A stretch of DNA of 64,000 nt from an uncultured Eubacteriales bacterium (GTDB taxonomy: Bacteria; Bacillota; Clostridia; Oscillospirales; Oscillospiraceae). Below are positions 50,044 through 58,389 of the stretch, in pieces. The stretch covers positions 52,964-116,963 of the forward strand of contig CABUJV010000002.1 in NCBI GenBank assembly GCA_902492005.1. Direction: 5' to 3'. The stretch's first letter is position 1. Each line of letters opens with the position of its first letter. The notes under the pieces were generated by a model. It saw only the letters and a program-made list of their open reading frames with translations. It had not been told where the DNA came from and made no database searches. Position numbers and translations under genes: made by a program.

Positions 50044-52329
50044 ATGAAGCAGAAAAAGTTGCTGTCGCTGCTGCTGGCGCTGGCCCTGGTGTTTGGCCTG
50101 ACCATGCCCGCCCTGGCGGCAGAGGGCGACACCGCAGGCGCGGAGAGCGGCAAGATCGTGATCCTGCACACCAACGACGTGCACTGCGGCATTGACCAGG
50201 CCAAGAACGACGCAGGCGAAGTGACCAATATCGGCTATGCGGGCGTGGCCGCGTACAAGACCGCCATGGAGGCGGCCTACGGCGCGGAGAACGTGACGCT
50301 GGTGGACGCCGGCGACGCCATCCAGGGCGGCCCCATCGGGACGCTGTCCAAGGGTGCGTACATCGTGGACATCATGAACCAGGTGGGCTACGACCTGGCC
50401 ATCCCGGGCAACCACGAGTTTGACTACGGCATGGACAACTTCCTGACCCTGGCCCAGGAGAATGCGGAGTATGCCTATCTGTGTGCCAACTTCACCGACT
50501 TGGAGGGGAAGGCGGTGCTGGACGGCTACCAGGTGCTGACCTACGGCGACGTGAAGGTCGGCTATGTGGGCATTGACACCCCCGAGTCCTTTACCAAGTC
50601 CACCCCCACTTATTTCCAGGATGCCGAGGGGAACTACATCTACAGCTTCTGCCAGGGCAATGAGGGCAAGGATCTGTATGACGCCGTGCAGAAGGCGGTA
50701 GACACAGCCAAGGCCGAGGGCGCCGACTACGTGGTGGCGCTGGGCCACCTGGGCGTGGACGAGCAGAGCTCCCCCTGGACCTCCACCGAGGTGATTGCCA
50801 ACACCACCGGCATTGACGTGCTGATCGACGGGCACTCCCACAGCACCTTTGCCAAGACCGAGAAGAACCAGGCCGGCGAGGATGTGGTGGTAGCCCAGAC
50901 GGGCACCAAGCTGGCCAACCTGGGCAAGGTGGTCATTGATACCAAGACCGGCGAGATCACCAGCGAGCTGGTGGCGGCCAAGGACTGCGCCGCGGAGGAC
51001 GAGGCCACTGCGGCCTTCGTGAAGGGCATCAACGACGAGTTTGCCGGGGTGCTGAAGAAGGTCGTGGCCAAGACCGACGTGGACCTGACCACCAAAGACC
51101 CCGCCACCGGCGAGCGCGCCGTGCGCAGCGCGGAGACCAACCTGGGCGACCTGTGTGCCGACGCCTACCGGGTGATGCTGGACGCCGACGTGGCCTTTGT
51201 CAACGGCGGCGGCGTGCGCGCCGACATTCCCGCAGGGGACATCACCTATGAGCAGATCATTAACGTGCATCCCTTCGGCAACGAGGCCTGCGTGGTGGAG
51301 ACCACCGGCCAGGACATTCTGGACGCGCTGGAGATGGGCGCCCGTGTGACGCCGGAGGAGAACGGCGGCTTCCTGCAGGTCTCCGGCCTGACCTATACCA
51401 TCGACACCTCCATCCCCTCCTCCGTGGTGCTCAACGACGAGAAGGAGTTCGTGAAGGTGGACGGCGAGCGCCGGGTGAAGGACGTGAAGGTGAACGGCGA
51501 GACCATCGACCCCGCCAAGACCTATACCCTGGCCTCCCACAACTATATGCTCAAGTCCGGCGGCGACGGCTTCGTCATGTTCAAGGACGACACCCTGCTG
51601 AAGGACTGCGTGATGATCGACAACCAGGTGCTGATCAACTACATTGTGGACGAGCTGGGCGGCGTGGTGAGCGCCGACTACTCCGATCCCAAGGGCCAGG
51701 GCCGCATCACGGTGGCTGGCGCCTCCGCTGAGGCGCCCGAGGCCCCCGCCGACTGGGCCGACGTGGACCAGAACGCCTGGTACGCCGCCGCGGTGAACTA
51801 CGTCATCGAAAGCGGCATCATGGGTTCCACCGACGCCAGTGTGAAGGTCTTTACCCCCAACGGCACCGTGACCCGGGCCACCGTGTTCCAGACCTTCTAC
51901 AACATGGAGGGCAAGCCCGCCGTGACGGAGGCCGCCGGCTTCTCCGACGTGGCCGGCAAGTGGTACGCCGACTCCGCCGCCTGGGCGGAGGATGTGGGCC
52001 TGACCACCGGCGACGGCACCGGCGCCTACGCCGGCGACCGCGACATCACCCGCGCTGAGATCATCACCATCTTCTACCGCTATGCCCAGTATAAGAACAT
52101 CGACGTCTCCGTGGGCGAGGATACCAACCTCCTGTCCTACAGCGACGCTCTGGATGTGGCCGAGTATGCCGTCCCCGCCTTCCAGTGGGGCTGCGGCTCC
52201 GCAGTCATCAGCGGCAAGCCCGGCAACCTGCTGGACCCCAACGGCACTGCCGTCCGCACGGAGCTGGCTACCATCCTGCTCAACTTCTCCAAGCTGGAGC
52301 CCTCCGGCACCGTGGAGACCGAGGCATAA
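50044..52329 (+). CDS. Surface-anchored 5'-nucleotidase / UDP-sugar hydrolase with SLH domains
   Basis: A 761-aa exported UshA/YfkN-like enzyme. Signal peptide residues 1-~25 (MKQKK..ALALVFGLTMPALAA). Calcineurin-like metallophosphatase domain (~37-300): ILHTNDVHCGID, DAGDAIQGG, GNHEFDYGMDN, LGHLGVDE and DGHSHSTF. 5'-nucleotidase C-terminal domain (~330-545) with SAETNLGDLCADAYR and FVNGGGVRADIPAGDITYEQI. Three SLH-type repeats (~569-755, WADVDQNAWYAAAVNYVIESG...) bind secondary wall polymer. It scavenges phosphate and nucleosides at the surface. ATG 50044 follows AAGGTGGAAACG. Confidence 0.93.
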   Translation: MKQKKLLSLLLALALVFGLTMPALAAEGDTAGAESGKIVILHTNDVHCGIDQAKNDAGEVTNIGYAGVAAYKTAMEAAYGAENVTLVDAGDAIQGGPIGTLSKGAYIVDIMNQVGYDLAIPGNHEFDYGMDNFLTLAQENAEYAYLCANFTDLEGKAVLDGYQVLTYGDVKVGYVGIDTPESFTKSTPTYFQDAEGNYIYSFCQGNEGKDLYDAVQKAVDTAKAEGADYVVALGHLGVDEQSSPWTSTEVIANTTGIDVLIDGHSHSTFAKTEKNQAGEDVVVAQTGTKLANLGKVVIDTKTGEITSELVAAKDCAAEDEATAAFVKGINDEFAGVLKKVVAKTDVDLTTKDPATGERAVRSAETNLGDLCADAYRVMLDADVAFVNGGGVRADIPAGDITYEQIINVHPFGNEACVVETTGQDILDALEMGARVTPEENGGFLQVSGLTYTIDTSIPSSVVLNDEKEFVKVDGERRVKDVKVNGETIDPAKTYTLASHNYMLKSGGDGFVMFKDDTLLKDCVMIDNQVLINYIVDELGGVVSADYSDPKGQGRITVAGASAEAPEAPADWADVDQNAWYAAAVNYVIESGIMGSTDASVKVFTPNGTVTRATVFQTFYNMEGKPAVTEAAGFSDVAGKWYADSAAWAEDVGLTTGDGTGAYAGDRDITRAEIITIFYRYAQYKNIDVSVGEDTNLLSYSDALDVAEYAVPAFQWGCGSAVISGKPGNLLDPNGTAVRTELATILLNFSKLEPSGTVETEA

Positions 52330-52385
52330 ACCGCCGTCTCTGCCTCCAGGAAACACGGCGGCGAGGCCGCCTGAGCAGAAACAGT

Positions 52386-52420
52386 AAAAAACTGCGGAGC
52401 CATTGGCTCCGCAGTTTTTT
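52386..52420. terminator. Bidirectional terminator between the nucleotidase and XRE genes
   Basis: A 16-bp perfect stem, AAAAAACTGCGGAGCC and its complement around ATT, with A- and T-runs on both sides. Confidence 0.93.
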
Positions 52421-52748
52421 ATGAAAGATCCTGGCCGGACAGCCAGACGAGGAAGCTCCGGGCCAGCTCCAGCTTTTTGGGCGCCATGCCCCGGAGCAGC
52501 TCGGCCACGCCCCGCCACTCCTCTCCGGCAGGCCGGGCGGTCCCCACCAGAAATTCATCCGGCGTGGTGTCCAGAGCGAGGGAAAGACGCAGGATGACTT
52601 CCGTGGAGGGGATGGAAGCAGCCCGCTCAATGTTGGACAAATATTGTTCGCTGATCCCGCAGATTTCTGCGACACGAGCTTGTGTTAAACTGAGCTGTTT
52701 TCTGCGGCGGGCAACCCGTCTCCCAATCATATGATAGTCAAGCTCCAC
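52419..52748 (-). CDS. XRE-family helix-turn-helix regulator
   Basis: A 109-aa protein: an N-terminal HTH_3 domain (residues ~5-62, GRRVARRRKQLSLTQARVAEICGISEQYLSNIERAASIPSTEVILRLSLALDTTPDEFLVG) and a short helical C-terminus (~70-105) that may dimerise or sense. Start at GTG 52748 with AAGGAGGGA upstream; the frame extends to 52796 without an RBS. It is divergent from a 50-aa gene over an AT-rich, repeat-containing region, so it probably controls itself and that gene. Confidence 0.85.
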   Translation of the reverse strand: MELDYHMIGRRVARRRKQLSLTQARVAEICGISEQYLSNIERAASIPSTEVILRLSLALDTTPDEFLVGTARPAGEEWRGVAELLRGMAPKKLELARSFLVWLSGQDLS

Positions 52749-52831
52749 AGAAGGTCCCTCCTTATATTCTGTGTTGCTATCATATCCAAAACACAAGGAG
52801 AAAAAGAATATATGTCAAAGATAAAATAAAC

Positions 52832-52882
52832 TTGACATTATATATTGTAGAAATTATAGTAGAAATATAAACTATAAGGAGG
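52832..52882 (+). promoter_or_regulatory. Promoter and operator-like repeats between XRE and the 50-aa gene
   Basis: -35 TTGACA (52832-52837) and -10 TATAGT (52855-52860) with 17-nt spacing. Around them lie inverted repeats ATGTCAA ... TTGACAT (about 52812-52838, the right arm covering the -35) and TATAGT ... ACTATA covering the -10 and start site, likely binding sites for the divergent XRE protein. Confidence 0.6.
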
Positions 52883-52890
52883 GAATTGCA

Positions 52891-53043
52891 ATGTTCCAAA
52901 AGATGTATGCCGCCCTGTTCAACGCCATCACCGACAGCCTGACCCAGCTCGAGGCCCGCAATTACGGCGAAGCGGAACACATCCTCCGGGAAGCCCAGCA
53001 GCAGGCGGAGGAGCTCTTTCTGGAAGGGAAGGATCCCCCTTGA
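52891..53043 (+). CDS. Small 50-aa helical protein
   Basis: A 50-codon ORF with a strong RBS (AAGGAGGG, 7 nt before the ATG) and promoter. The product is almost entirely helical (MFQKMYAALFNAITDSLTQLEARNYGEAEHILREAQQQAEELFLEG). Similar short proteins are common in Clostridia, but I know no function. The first helix is amphipathic. Divergent from an XRE regulator, forming a regulator/small-protein pair. The stop codon overlaps the -35 (TTGACA) of the thrS promoter. Confidence 0.65.
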   Translation: MFQKMYAALFNAITDSLTQLEARNYGEAEHILREAQQQAEELFLEGKDPP

Positions 53044-53068
53044 CAGCCTCGGATTTTGGTGATATAGT
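53040..53068 (+). promoter_or_regulatory. Promoter of the T-box-thrS transcript
   Basis: -35 TTGACA and -10 TATAGT with 17-nt spacing. The -35 contains the TGA stop of the upstream small gene. Confidence 0.75.
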
Positions 53069-53075
53069 GTCTGCG

Positions 53076-53329
53076 TTGCAGAGGCAATGACGGGGAAACC
53101 GTCCCGCTTCGCCGCACAGAGAGGGCGCGCCGACGGCTGAGAGCGCGCCTGCACCCGCGAAAAGGACCCAACCACCCCCGAGCCGCCCACCGAACTCCGC
53201 GGACAGTAGACTGGGCCGGGCCCTCCCGTTACAGAGGTCACGAGCGACGGCTCTGCGTGAGCCGTAAGCAGGGTGGAACCGTGGGATCTCTCATCTCACC
53301 CCTGAATTTTGTCAGGGGTGAGATTTTTT
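53076..53329 (+). promoter_or_regulatory. T-box riboswitch upstream of thrS
   Basis: A ~250-nt leader with the T-box core AGGGTGGAACCGTG at 53270-53283. Its TGGA pairs with the acceptor end of uncharged tRNA; the variable A fits a U discriminator, as in tRNA-Thr. A terminator follows (see next entry). GC-rich stem I lies around 53080-53200, with two ACC triplets (53153 and 53166) as possible Thr specifiers. Uncharged tRNA-Thr would favour the antiterminator and thrS expression. Confidence 0.93.
53293..53329 (+). terminator. T-box regulated terminator
   Basis: A 13-bp stem, ATCTCACCCCTGA / TCAGGGGTGAGAT, with a 6-nt loop and five T, ending 33 nt before the thrS start. Confidence 0.93.
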
Positions 53330-53362
53330 GCCCTCTCGCCCCAAATACAAGGAGGAATTACC

Positions 53363-55123
53363 ATGGCGGAAGAAAACAATCAGTATACGTTTGAAAACGA
53401 AACCTACCGCAAGACCTATTGGCATACCTGCTCCCACATCCTGGCCCAGGCCGTCAAGCGCCTGTATCCCGAGGTGAAGCTGGCCATCGGCCCCTCCATC
53501 GACGAGGGCTTTTACTACGATATGGACTCCCCCTTCCCCTTTACCCCGGAGATCCTGGAGAAGATCGAGGGGGAGATGCGGAAGATCTGCAAGGAAAAGC
53601 TGAAGCTGGAGCGGTTCGAGCTGCCCCGGGAAGAGGCCCTGAAGTTCATGGAGGAGAAGGGCGAGCCCTACAAGGTGGAGCTCATCCAGGATCTGCCGGA
53701 GGACGTCCACATCTCCTTCTACAAGCAGGGCGAGTTCACCGACCTGTGCGCCGGTCCCCACCTGGACTCCACTGGCCGGGTGAAGGGCAACGCCGTCAAG
53801 CTCACCGCCTGCAACGCCGCCTACTGGCGGGGCGACTCCAACCGGGAGACCCTCCAGCGCATTTACGGCATCGCCTTCCCCAAGAAGGACGAGCTGGACG
53901 AGTACCTCCAGCGCATCGAGGAGGCCAAGAAGCGGGACCACCGCAAGCTGGGCAGGGAGCTGGGACTGTTCATGCTTCGGGACGAGGGCCCAGGCTTCCC
54001 CTTCTTCCTGCCCAAGGGTATGGTGCTGCGCAATACCCTCATCGACTACTGGCGCCAGGTCCATAAGAAGTACGGCTATGTGGAGATTTCCACCCCCATG
54101 ATGCTCAACCGGCAGCTCTGGGAGCGCTCCGGCCACTGGGACCACTATAAGAACAACATGTACACCACCGTCATCGACGACACCGATTTTGCCATCAAGC
54201 CCATGAATTGCCCCGGAGGCATGCTGGTCTACGCCTCCGAGCCCCACTCCTACCGGGACCTGCCCCTGCGGGTGGGCGAGCTGGGCCTGGTCCACCGGCA
54301 CGAACTCTCCGGCGCCCTCCACGGCCTGTTCCGGGTGCGCTGCTTCACCCAGGACGACGCACATATCTTCATGACCTGGGAGCAGATGAAAGACGAGATC
54401 AAGAACGTGGTCAAGCTCTTCGACGAGGTCTACTCCGTCTTTGGCCTGACCTATCAGATCGAGGTCTCCACCATGCCCGAGGACCACATGGGCGACGAGA
54501 AGGACTGGAACTTCGCCACCGAGACCCTGAAAACCGCCGTGGAGGAGATGGGCAAGGACTATGTCATCAACGAGGGCGACGGCGCCTTCTACGGTCCCAA
54601 GCTGGACTTCCACCTGGCCGACTCTCTGGGCCGGACCTGGCAGTGCGGCACCATCCAGCTGGATATGCAGCTGCCCGAGCGCTTCGAACTGGAGTATGTG
54701 GGAGAGGATGGCCAGAAGCACCGCCCCGTCATGATCCACCGGGTGGTCTTGGGCTCCATCGAGCGGTTCATCGGCGTCATCACCGAGCATTTCGCCGGAG
54801 CGTTCCCCACCTGGCTGGCTCCCGTGCAGGTCAAGGTGCTGCCCATCACCGACCGGGCGGTCGAATATGCCGGCTCCGTGGCCAAATGTCTGGACGCGGC
54901 GGGCTTCCGGGTGGAGACCGACCGCCGCAACGAGAAGATCGGCAAAAAGATCCGGGAGGCCCAGCTGGAGAAGGTTCCCTATATGCTGGTGGTGGGCGAC
55001 AAGGAGGCCGAGAGCGGCCAGGTGGCCGTCCGCACCCGCGCCGGCGGCGACCAGGGCACCATGGCGCTGGACGCTTTCCTGACGGCCCTGAAGGAAGAGG
55101 TAGACACCAAGGCCATTCGGTGA
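53363..55123 (+). CDS. thrS: Threonyl-tRNA synthetase lacking the TGS domain
   Basis: A 586-aa class II synthetase. It begins directly at the editing (N2/SAD) region (residues ~15-215, YWHTCSHILAQAVKRLYPEVKLAIGP, then DLCAGPHLDSTG), so the usual ~60-residue N-terminal TGS domain is missing; full-length enzymes have ~640 aa. The catalytic core (~225-480) keeps the zinc Cys in NCPGGM, motif 2 RHELSGALHGLFRVR and motif 3 MIHRVVLGSIERFIG; the anticodon-binding domain is ~485-585. AAGGAGG is correctly spaced for ATG 53363. T-box controlled. Confidence 0.95.
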   Translation: MAEENNQYTFENETYRKTYWHTCSHILAQAVKRLYPEVKLAIGPSIDEGFYYDMDSPFPFTPEILEKIEGEMRKICKEKLKLERFELPREEALKFMEEKGEPYKVELIQDLPEDVHISFYKQGEFTDLCAGPHLDSTGRVKGNAVKLTACNAAYWRGDSNRETLQRIYGIAFPKKDELDEYLQRIEEAKKRDHRKLGRELGLFMLRDEGPGFPFFLPKGMVLRNTLIDYWRQVHKKYGYVEISTPMMLNRQLWERSGHWDHYKNNMYTTVIDDTDFAIKPMNCPGGMLVYASEPHSYRDLPLRVGELGLVHRHELSGALHGLFRVRCFTQDDAHIFMTWEQMKDEIKNVVKLFDEVYSVFGLTYQIEVSTMPEDHMGDEKDWNFATETLKTAVEEMGKDYVINEGDGAFYGPKLDFHLADSLGRTWQCGTIQLDMQLPERFELEYVGEDGQKHRPVMIHRVVLGSIERFIGVITEHFAGAFPTWLAPVQVKVLPITDRAVEYAGSVAKCLDAAGFRVETDRRNEKIGKKIREAQLEKVPYMLVVGDKEAESGQVAVRTRAGGDQGTMALDAFLTALKEEVDTKAIR

Positions 55124-55141
55124 TAGAATCGGCATGAGGCG

Positions 55142-55181
55142 AAACGAGGGGGCTCCGGCTTTTGCCGGAGCCCCCTCGTTT
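55142..55181. terminator. thrS terminator
   Basis: An 18-bp perfect stem, AAACGAGGGGGCTCCGGC / GCCGGAGCCCCCTCGTTT, with a TTTT loop. It lies 19 nt after the thrS stop. Confidence 0.88.
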
Positions 55182-55209
55182 GAAGCGCGGCCGGCAAGGA
55201 GGCAGAGAT

Positions 55210-55560
55210 ATGGAAACCTTTCTGGCGACCCTCCAGAGCCTGGGGCTCTATCTGGGGGTCATCGTTCTGGGCGCCCTGGCGGGCTCCCGCAGGGCGGTGC
55301 GGGAGAAGAAGCTGGCTTGGCTTAGCCGGCTCCAGACCGTGGTGCTGATCCTGCTCATCTTTACGCTGGGCGTGGAGATCGGCGCGGACGAGCAGGTGGT
55401 GGCATCCCTGGGCTCCATCGGCCTGTCCGCCCTGGTCATCACCCTGTTCGCCCTGGCGGGCTCGGTGCTGGCGGTGCTGCTGGTCCGCAAGTGCATGGGC
55501 CTGGACCGGCAGGGACGCAGCGCCGCCCCGGCGGAGGAGAAGGGAGGGGAGGCCCTATGA
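55210..55560 (+). CDS. LysO family lysine exporter, N-terminal half
   Basis: A 116-aa membrane protein with three hydrophobic segments (YLGVIVLGALAGSR.., QTVVLILLIFTLGVEIGADE.., ALVITLFALAGSVLAVLLV). It matches the N-terminal part of LysO (E. coli YbjE), where the charged residues E and D in a LGVEIGADE helix are important. In E. coli LysO is one ~300-aa protein; here the two halves are separate genes overlapping by 4 nt. GGAGGCAGAGAT precedes the ATG. Confidence 0.83.
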   Translation: METFLATLQSLGLYLGVIVLGALAGSRRAVREKKLAWLSRLQTVVLILLIFTLGVEIGADEQVVASLGSIGLSALVITLFALAGSVLAVLLVRKCMGLDRQGRSAAPAEEKGGEAL

Positions 55561-56156
55561 CCGGCTGGATCGTCGGGGCGGTGGCCGTGGGCATGCTGGC
55601 GGGACACTTTGTGCTCCCGGCCGAATGGGCCGCTCACTGCGGCGGCCTCATCACCCTGGGGCTGTGCCTCCTCCTCTTCCTGGTGGGCGTGGATATGGGC
55701 CGTCAGGGCAATGTGTGGCGGGATATCCGGCAGGCCGGGGCCCGGGTGCTGGCCATCCCAGTGGCGGCCGCCGCCGGAACCCTGGCCGCCGCGGCCGTGG
55801 CCGGGCTCTTCCTACCCATGAGCGCCAAGGACGCCATGGCGGCCTCCGCCGGCTTTGGATGGTATTCCCTGGCTCCCATGCTCCTGGCGGACTACTCCCC
55901 CTCGGTGTCCGCCGTGGCCTTCCTGTCCAATGTGATGCGGGAGGTCTTTGCCATCGTCCTCATCCCCATCCTGGCCCGGCGGGTGGGCTATCTGGAGTGC
56001 GTGGGGGCGGCGGGCGCCACCGCCATGGACACGGTCCTACCGGTGGTGGTGCGGGCCACCGACGAGCGCATCGCCGTCTACTCCTTTGTCTCCGGCGCGG
56101 TTTTGTCCTTCGCCGTGCCGGTGGTGGTGCCCGCCGTGGCGGCGCTGCCGTTCTGA
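55557..56156 (+). CDS. LysO family lysine exporter, C-terminal half
   Basis: A 199-aa membrane protein with ~6 hydrophobic segments. GLCLLLFLVGVDMGRQ, GFGWYSLAPMLLADYSPSVSAVAFLSNVMREVFAIVLIPIL and AGATAMDTVLPVVVR are characteristic of the LysO C-terminal domain. It would pair with the 116-aa partner to export L-lysine and toxic analogues. Starts within the partner gene (ATGA). Both are followed by a perfect hairpin. The split form is known in Firmicutes. Confidence 0.87.
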   Translation: MTGWIVGAVAVGMLAGHFVLPAEWAAHCGGLITLGLCLLLFLVGVDMGRQGNVWRDIRQAGARVLAIPVAAAAGTLAAAAVAGLFLPMSAKDAMAASAGFGWYSLAPMLLADYSPSVSAVAFLSNVMREVFAIVLIPILARRVGYLECVGAAGATAMDTVLPVVVRATDERIAVYSFVSGAVLSFAVPVVVPAVAALPF

Positions 56157-56163
56157 GCGGGAA

Positions 56164-56195
56164 AAAGCGCCCTGTGACCAGTCACAGGGCGCTTT
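56164..56195. terminator. Bidirectional terminator between lysO and the CNNM/CBS gene
   Basis: A 15-bp perfect stem, AAAGCGCCCTGTGAC / GTCACAGGGCGCTTT, with a CA centre. Confidence 0.88.
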
Positions 56196-56209
56196 CCTCA
56201 TGTAAGGGA

Positions 56210-57478
56210 TTACCTGCGGTCCTTGCCGCCGGCGTCCTCCTGGGGCAGGACCACCACCCGGATCTCCAGCACCCGGCGGTGATCCACCCTGGTGACGGTC
56301 ACGTCCAGATTCTCGCAGACAAAGTGATCTCCCTCCTCGGGCACCCGCCCGACCTCCTCCATGACCCAGCCGGACACGGTGGTGCAGTCCCGCTCCCCCT
56401 TGATGGAGAACAGGTCGTACAGATCGGTGAGGTTGGCGTTGCAGGAGATGAGATAGCTGCCGTCGGACTGCTTTTTGAATTCCTCGATGACCTCGTCGTG
56501 CTCATCCCAGATCTCGCCTACCAGCTCCTCCACGATGTCCTCCAGGGTGCACAGACCCTCGGTGCCGCCGTACTCGTCCACCACGATGACCATGTGGGCC
56601 TTGGCCCGCTGGAGGATGCGCAGCAGGTCGGAGATCTTGGTGCTGCCGGTGGTGTAGAGCACATTGCTGACGATGGCAGACACGTCCTCGCGGCCGTGGT
56701 AGCGGGCGGCGTGAAAATCCTTTTCGTGGATGACGCCGATGATGTTATCGATGGTGTCGTGGTAGATAGGCAGCCGGGAATAGCCGTTTTCCGCGAAGAT
56801 GGCGGCAATCTCGTCCATGGTGGCGGTATCCTCGGCGGCCACGATGTCCACCCGGGGGGTGAGGATCTCCTCCACCTCCAGATCGTTGAACTCGATGGCG
56901 GAGCGGATGAGCTGTCCCTCATGCTGGTCCAGACCGCCCTCGTTCTCGGCCTGATCCACCATGGTGATGAGCTCCTCTTCGGTGATGCCCTCGTCCTCCG
57001 ACTTGCGGAAGATGCGGCTGAGGAGCTTCTTCCACCGGGCAAAGAGGTAGTTCACCGGTGCCAGCACCGCCATCAGCGCCCACATGATGGGGGCGGCGAA
57101 CATGGCGAAGGCTTCGGCGTTCTCTTTGGCCATGCTCTTGGGGGAAATCTCGCCAAAAATCAGAATGACGACGGTCAGCACCACCGTGGAGACCAGCGGG
57201 CCGTAGTCCAAAAACAGCTTGGTGAACAGCACGGTGCCCACGGTGGAGGCCGAGATGTTCACGATGTTGTTGCCGATCAGGTTGGTGGACAGGAGCTTGT
57301 CGTAGTCCTCCGCGATGCGCAGGGTCAGGGCGGCCCGCTTGTTGCCGTTGTCCGCCCGGCTCTTGAGCCGGATGCGGTTGAGGGAGGTGAAGGCGGTCTC
57401 CGTCGCGGAGAAAAAGGCGGAGAGAATCACAAGGATCACAAGGGCGGCGATCATACTGATACTGGCTGGGTCCAACAT
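56210..57478 (-). CDS. CNNM/CBS domain transporter (CorC/HlyC-like hemolysin family)
   Basis: A 422-aa protein: N-terminal CNNM membrane domain (residues ~1-190, [24 protein letters not shown].. and [16 protein letters not shown]), a CBS pair (~210-335, [44 protein letters not shown]) and a C-terminal CorC_HlyC domain (~345-420, [32 protein letters not shown]). Relatives bind Mg-ATP and move Mg2+ or protect against it; true hemolysin activity is unlikely. The start codon has no clear Shine-Dalgarno and follows a 150-nt structured leader. Confidence 0.9.
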   Translation of the reverse strand: MLDPASISMIAALVILVILSAFFSATETAFTSLNRIRLKSRADNGNKRAALTLRIAEDYDKLLSTNLIGNNIVNISASTVGTVLFTKLFLDYGPLVSTVVLTVVILIFGEISPKSMAKENAEAFAMFAAPIMWALMAVLAPVNYLFARWKKLLSRIFRKSEDEGITEEELITMVDQAENEGGLDQHEGQLIRSAIEFNDLEVEEILTPRVDIVAAEDTATMDEIAAIFAENGYSRLPIYHDTIDNIIGVIHEKDFHAARYHGREDVSAIVSNVLYTTGSTKISDLLRILQRAKAHMVIVVDEYGGTEGLCTLEDIVEELVGEIWDEHDEVIEEFKKQSDGSYLISCNANLTDLYDLFSIKGERDCTTVSGWVMEEVGRVPEEGDHFVCENLDVTVTRVDHRRVLEIRVVVLPQEDAGGKDRR

Positions 57479-57628
57479 ACGGACAGATCAACTCAACTTT
57501 CTGATAAAATTTACGCACAAAGGGACAGCCCTATCCCAATACGGGTAAGGCTGTCCCTGTACTCACTTGTTGGGGTTACTAGGGGGAGGTTCGTCCACGA
57601 GGGCTCACCGATTCCTTCATCAAAGTTG
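57479..57628 (-). promoter_or_regulatory. Structured 150-nt leader of the CNNM/CBS gene
   Basis: Between the promoter and the ATG lies a transcribed leader with a strong hairpin (AGGGACAGCC ... GGCTGTCCCT, 57521-57558, with an inner CCC/GGG stem) and a second GC-rich part. No terminator T-run. It does not match M-box or yybP-ykoY features that I know. With a weak RBS this could be a translational control element, perhaps metal-responsive. Confidence 0.45.
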
Positions 57629-57634
57629 GTATGG

Positions 57635-57663
57635 AGTATACCATATCCCGGGTAGGAATGCAA
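57635..57663 (-). promoter_or_regulatory. Promoter of the CNNM/CBS leader transcript
   Basis: On the minus strand, -35 TTGCAT and -10 TATACT with 17-nt spacing. The -35 begins only a few bases after the aldolase stop. Confidence 0.65.
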
Positions 57664-57666
57664 GGG

Positions 57667-58290
57667 TTATTTCTGAAGATCTTCCACTTCCTGGGCGGAG
57701 AGCGCCGCCCCGCCCCCCAGCAGGCGGGCGTTGAGATGGATCTGCGCGGTGTGCTCCACGGTCTCCATGCGCCAGTATGCCTGCTCCAGATCGGCGCCCA
57801 TGGTGAGCGCGCCGTGGTTGGCCAGCAGCACCGCATCGTGGCTGGCCAGCAGCGGTCCCACGGCGGCGGGGAGGGCCGGCGTGCCGGTGCGGGCATAGGG
57901 GGCGCAGGGGACGGCCCCCAGGCTCATGACGCTCTCCCCCAGAATGGGGCGCTCGATGGGCTGACGGGCGCAGGCAAAGGCCGTGGCGGCGGGGGGATGG
58001 GCATGGCAGACCCCGCCCACGTCGCGGCGGCGGCGGTAGCACTCCAGATGGAGGGGGGTCTCGGAGGAAGGACGAAAGCCGGGCGCGCCTTCCGCCACCT
58101 TTCCCTCCCGGTCCACGACCAGGAGCATCTCGGGGGAGAGAAAGCCCTTGCTCACCCCGGCGGGGGTCACCAGAAAGAGCCCCTCGCCCAGGCGGCGGCT
58201 CAGGTTGCCGTCGTTGGCGGCCACCCAGCCCTTCTCCCACATCCTGCGTCCCAGCGCACAGATCAGCCGGCGCTGCGTCTCATAGTCCAC
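57667..58290 (-). CDS. Class II aldolase/adducin family protein (fuculose-phosphate aldolase-like)
   Basis: A 207-aa zinc aldolase: NDGNLSRRLGEGLFLVTPAGVSKGFLSPEMLLVVD, SSETPLHLECYRRRRDVGGVCHAHPPAATAFA (catalytic Glu and two zinc His in HAHPP), and LLANHGALTMGADLEQAYWRMETVEHTA with the third His. Fits fuculose-1-phosphate or related deoxy-sugar aldolases. Start at GTG 58290 after GGGAGTGG; a longer frame to 58344 lacks an RBS. It lies downstream of the slipin gene, separated by a GC hairpin. Confidence 0.86.
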   Translation of the reverse strand: MDYETQRRLICALGRRMWEKGWVAANDGNLSRRLGEGLFLVTPAGVSKGFLSPEMLLVVDREGKVAEGAPGFRPSSETPLHLECYRRRRDVGGVCHAHPPAATAFACARQPIERPILGESVMSLGAVPCAPYARTGTPALPAAVGPLLASHDAVLLANHGALTMGADLEQAYWRMETVEHTAQIHLNARLLGGGAALSAQEVEDLQK

Positions 58291-58346
58291 TTGGAACCAC
58301 TCCCTTTCCCGAATGGCGGCGGGCGGCACGGGCCCGCCAAGCAAAC

Positions 58347-58371
58347 GGCGCGCGGGGAAACCGCGCGCCGC
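58347..58371 (-). terminator. GC-rich hairpin between the slipin and aldolase genes
   Basis: A stem GGCGCGCGG / CCGCGCGCC with a short loop after the slipin stop. On the minus strand only GTTTGC follows, so termination is probably partial. Confidence 0.5.
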
Positions 58372-58389
58372 CGTATGGCTGAGAGAAAA

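Noticed and set aside
49771..52518. 915-codon open frame antisense to the 5'-nucleotidase
   Set aside because: It is a shadow of a GC-rich gene with strong codon bias. The product is Gly/His/Val-rich without domains, while the sense strand encodes clear catalytic and SLH motifs.
53312..55135. 607-codon frame antisense to thrS
   Set aside because: Shadow frame of an unmistakable threonyl-tRNA synthetase; no RBS or domains.
57479..57628. M-box, NiCo or yybP-ykoY riboswitch before the CNNM/CBS gene
   Set aside because: I could not find the conserved core bases of those classes; only a generic hairpin is supported.
55625..57655. 676-codon forward frame spanning lysO and the CNNM/CBS gene
   Set aside because: Runs through the terminator at 56164-56195 and antisense to well-supported genes; low-complexity product.
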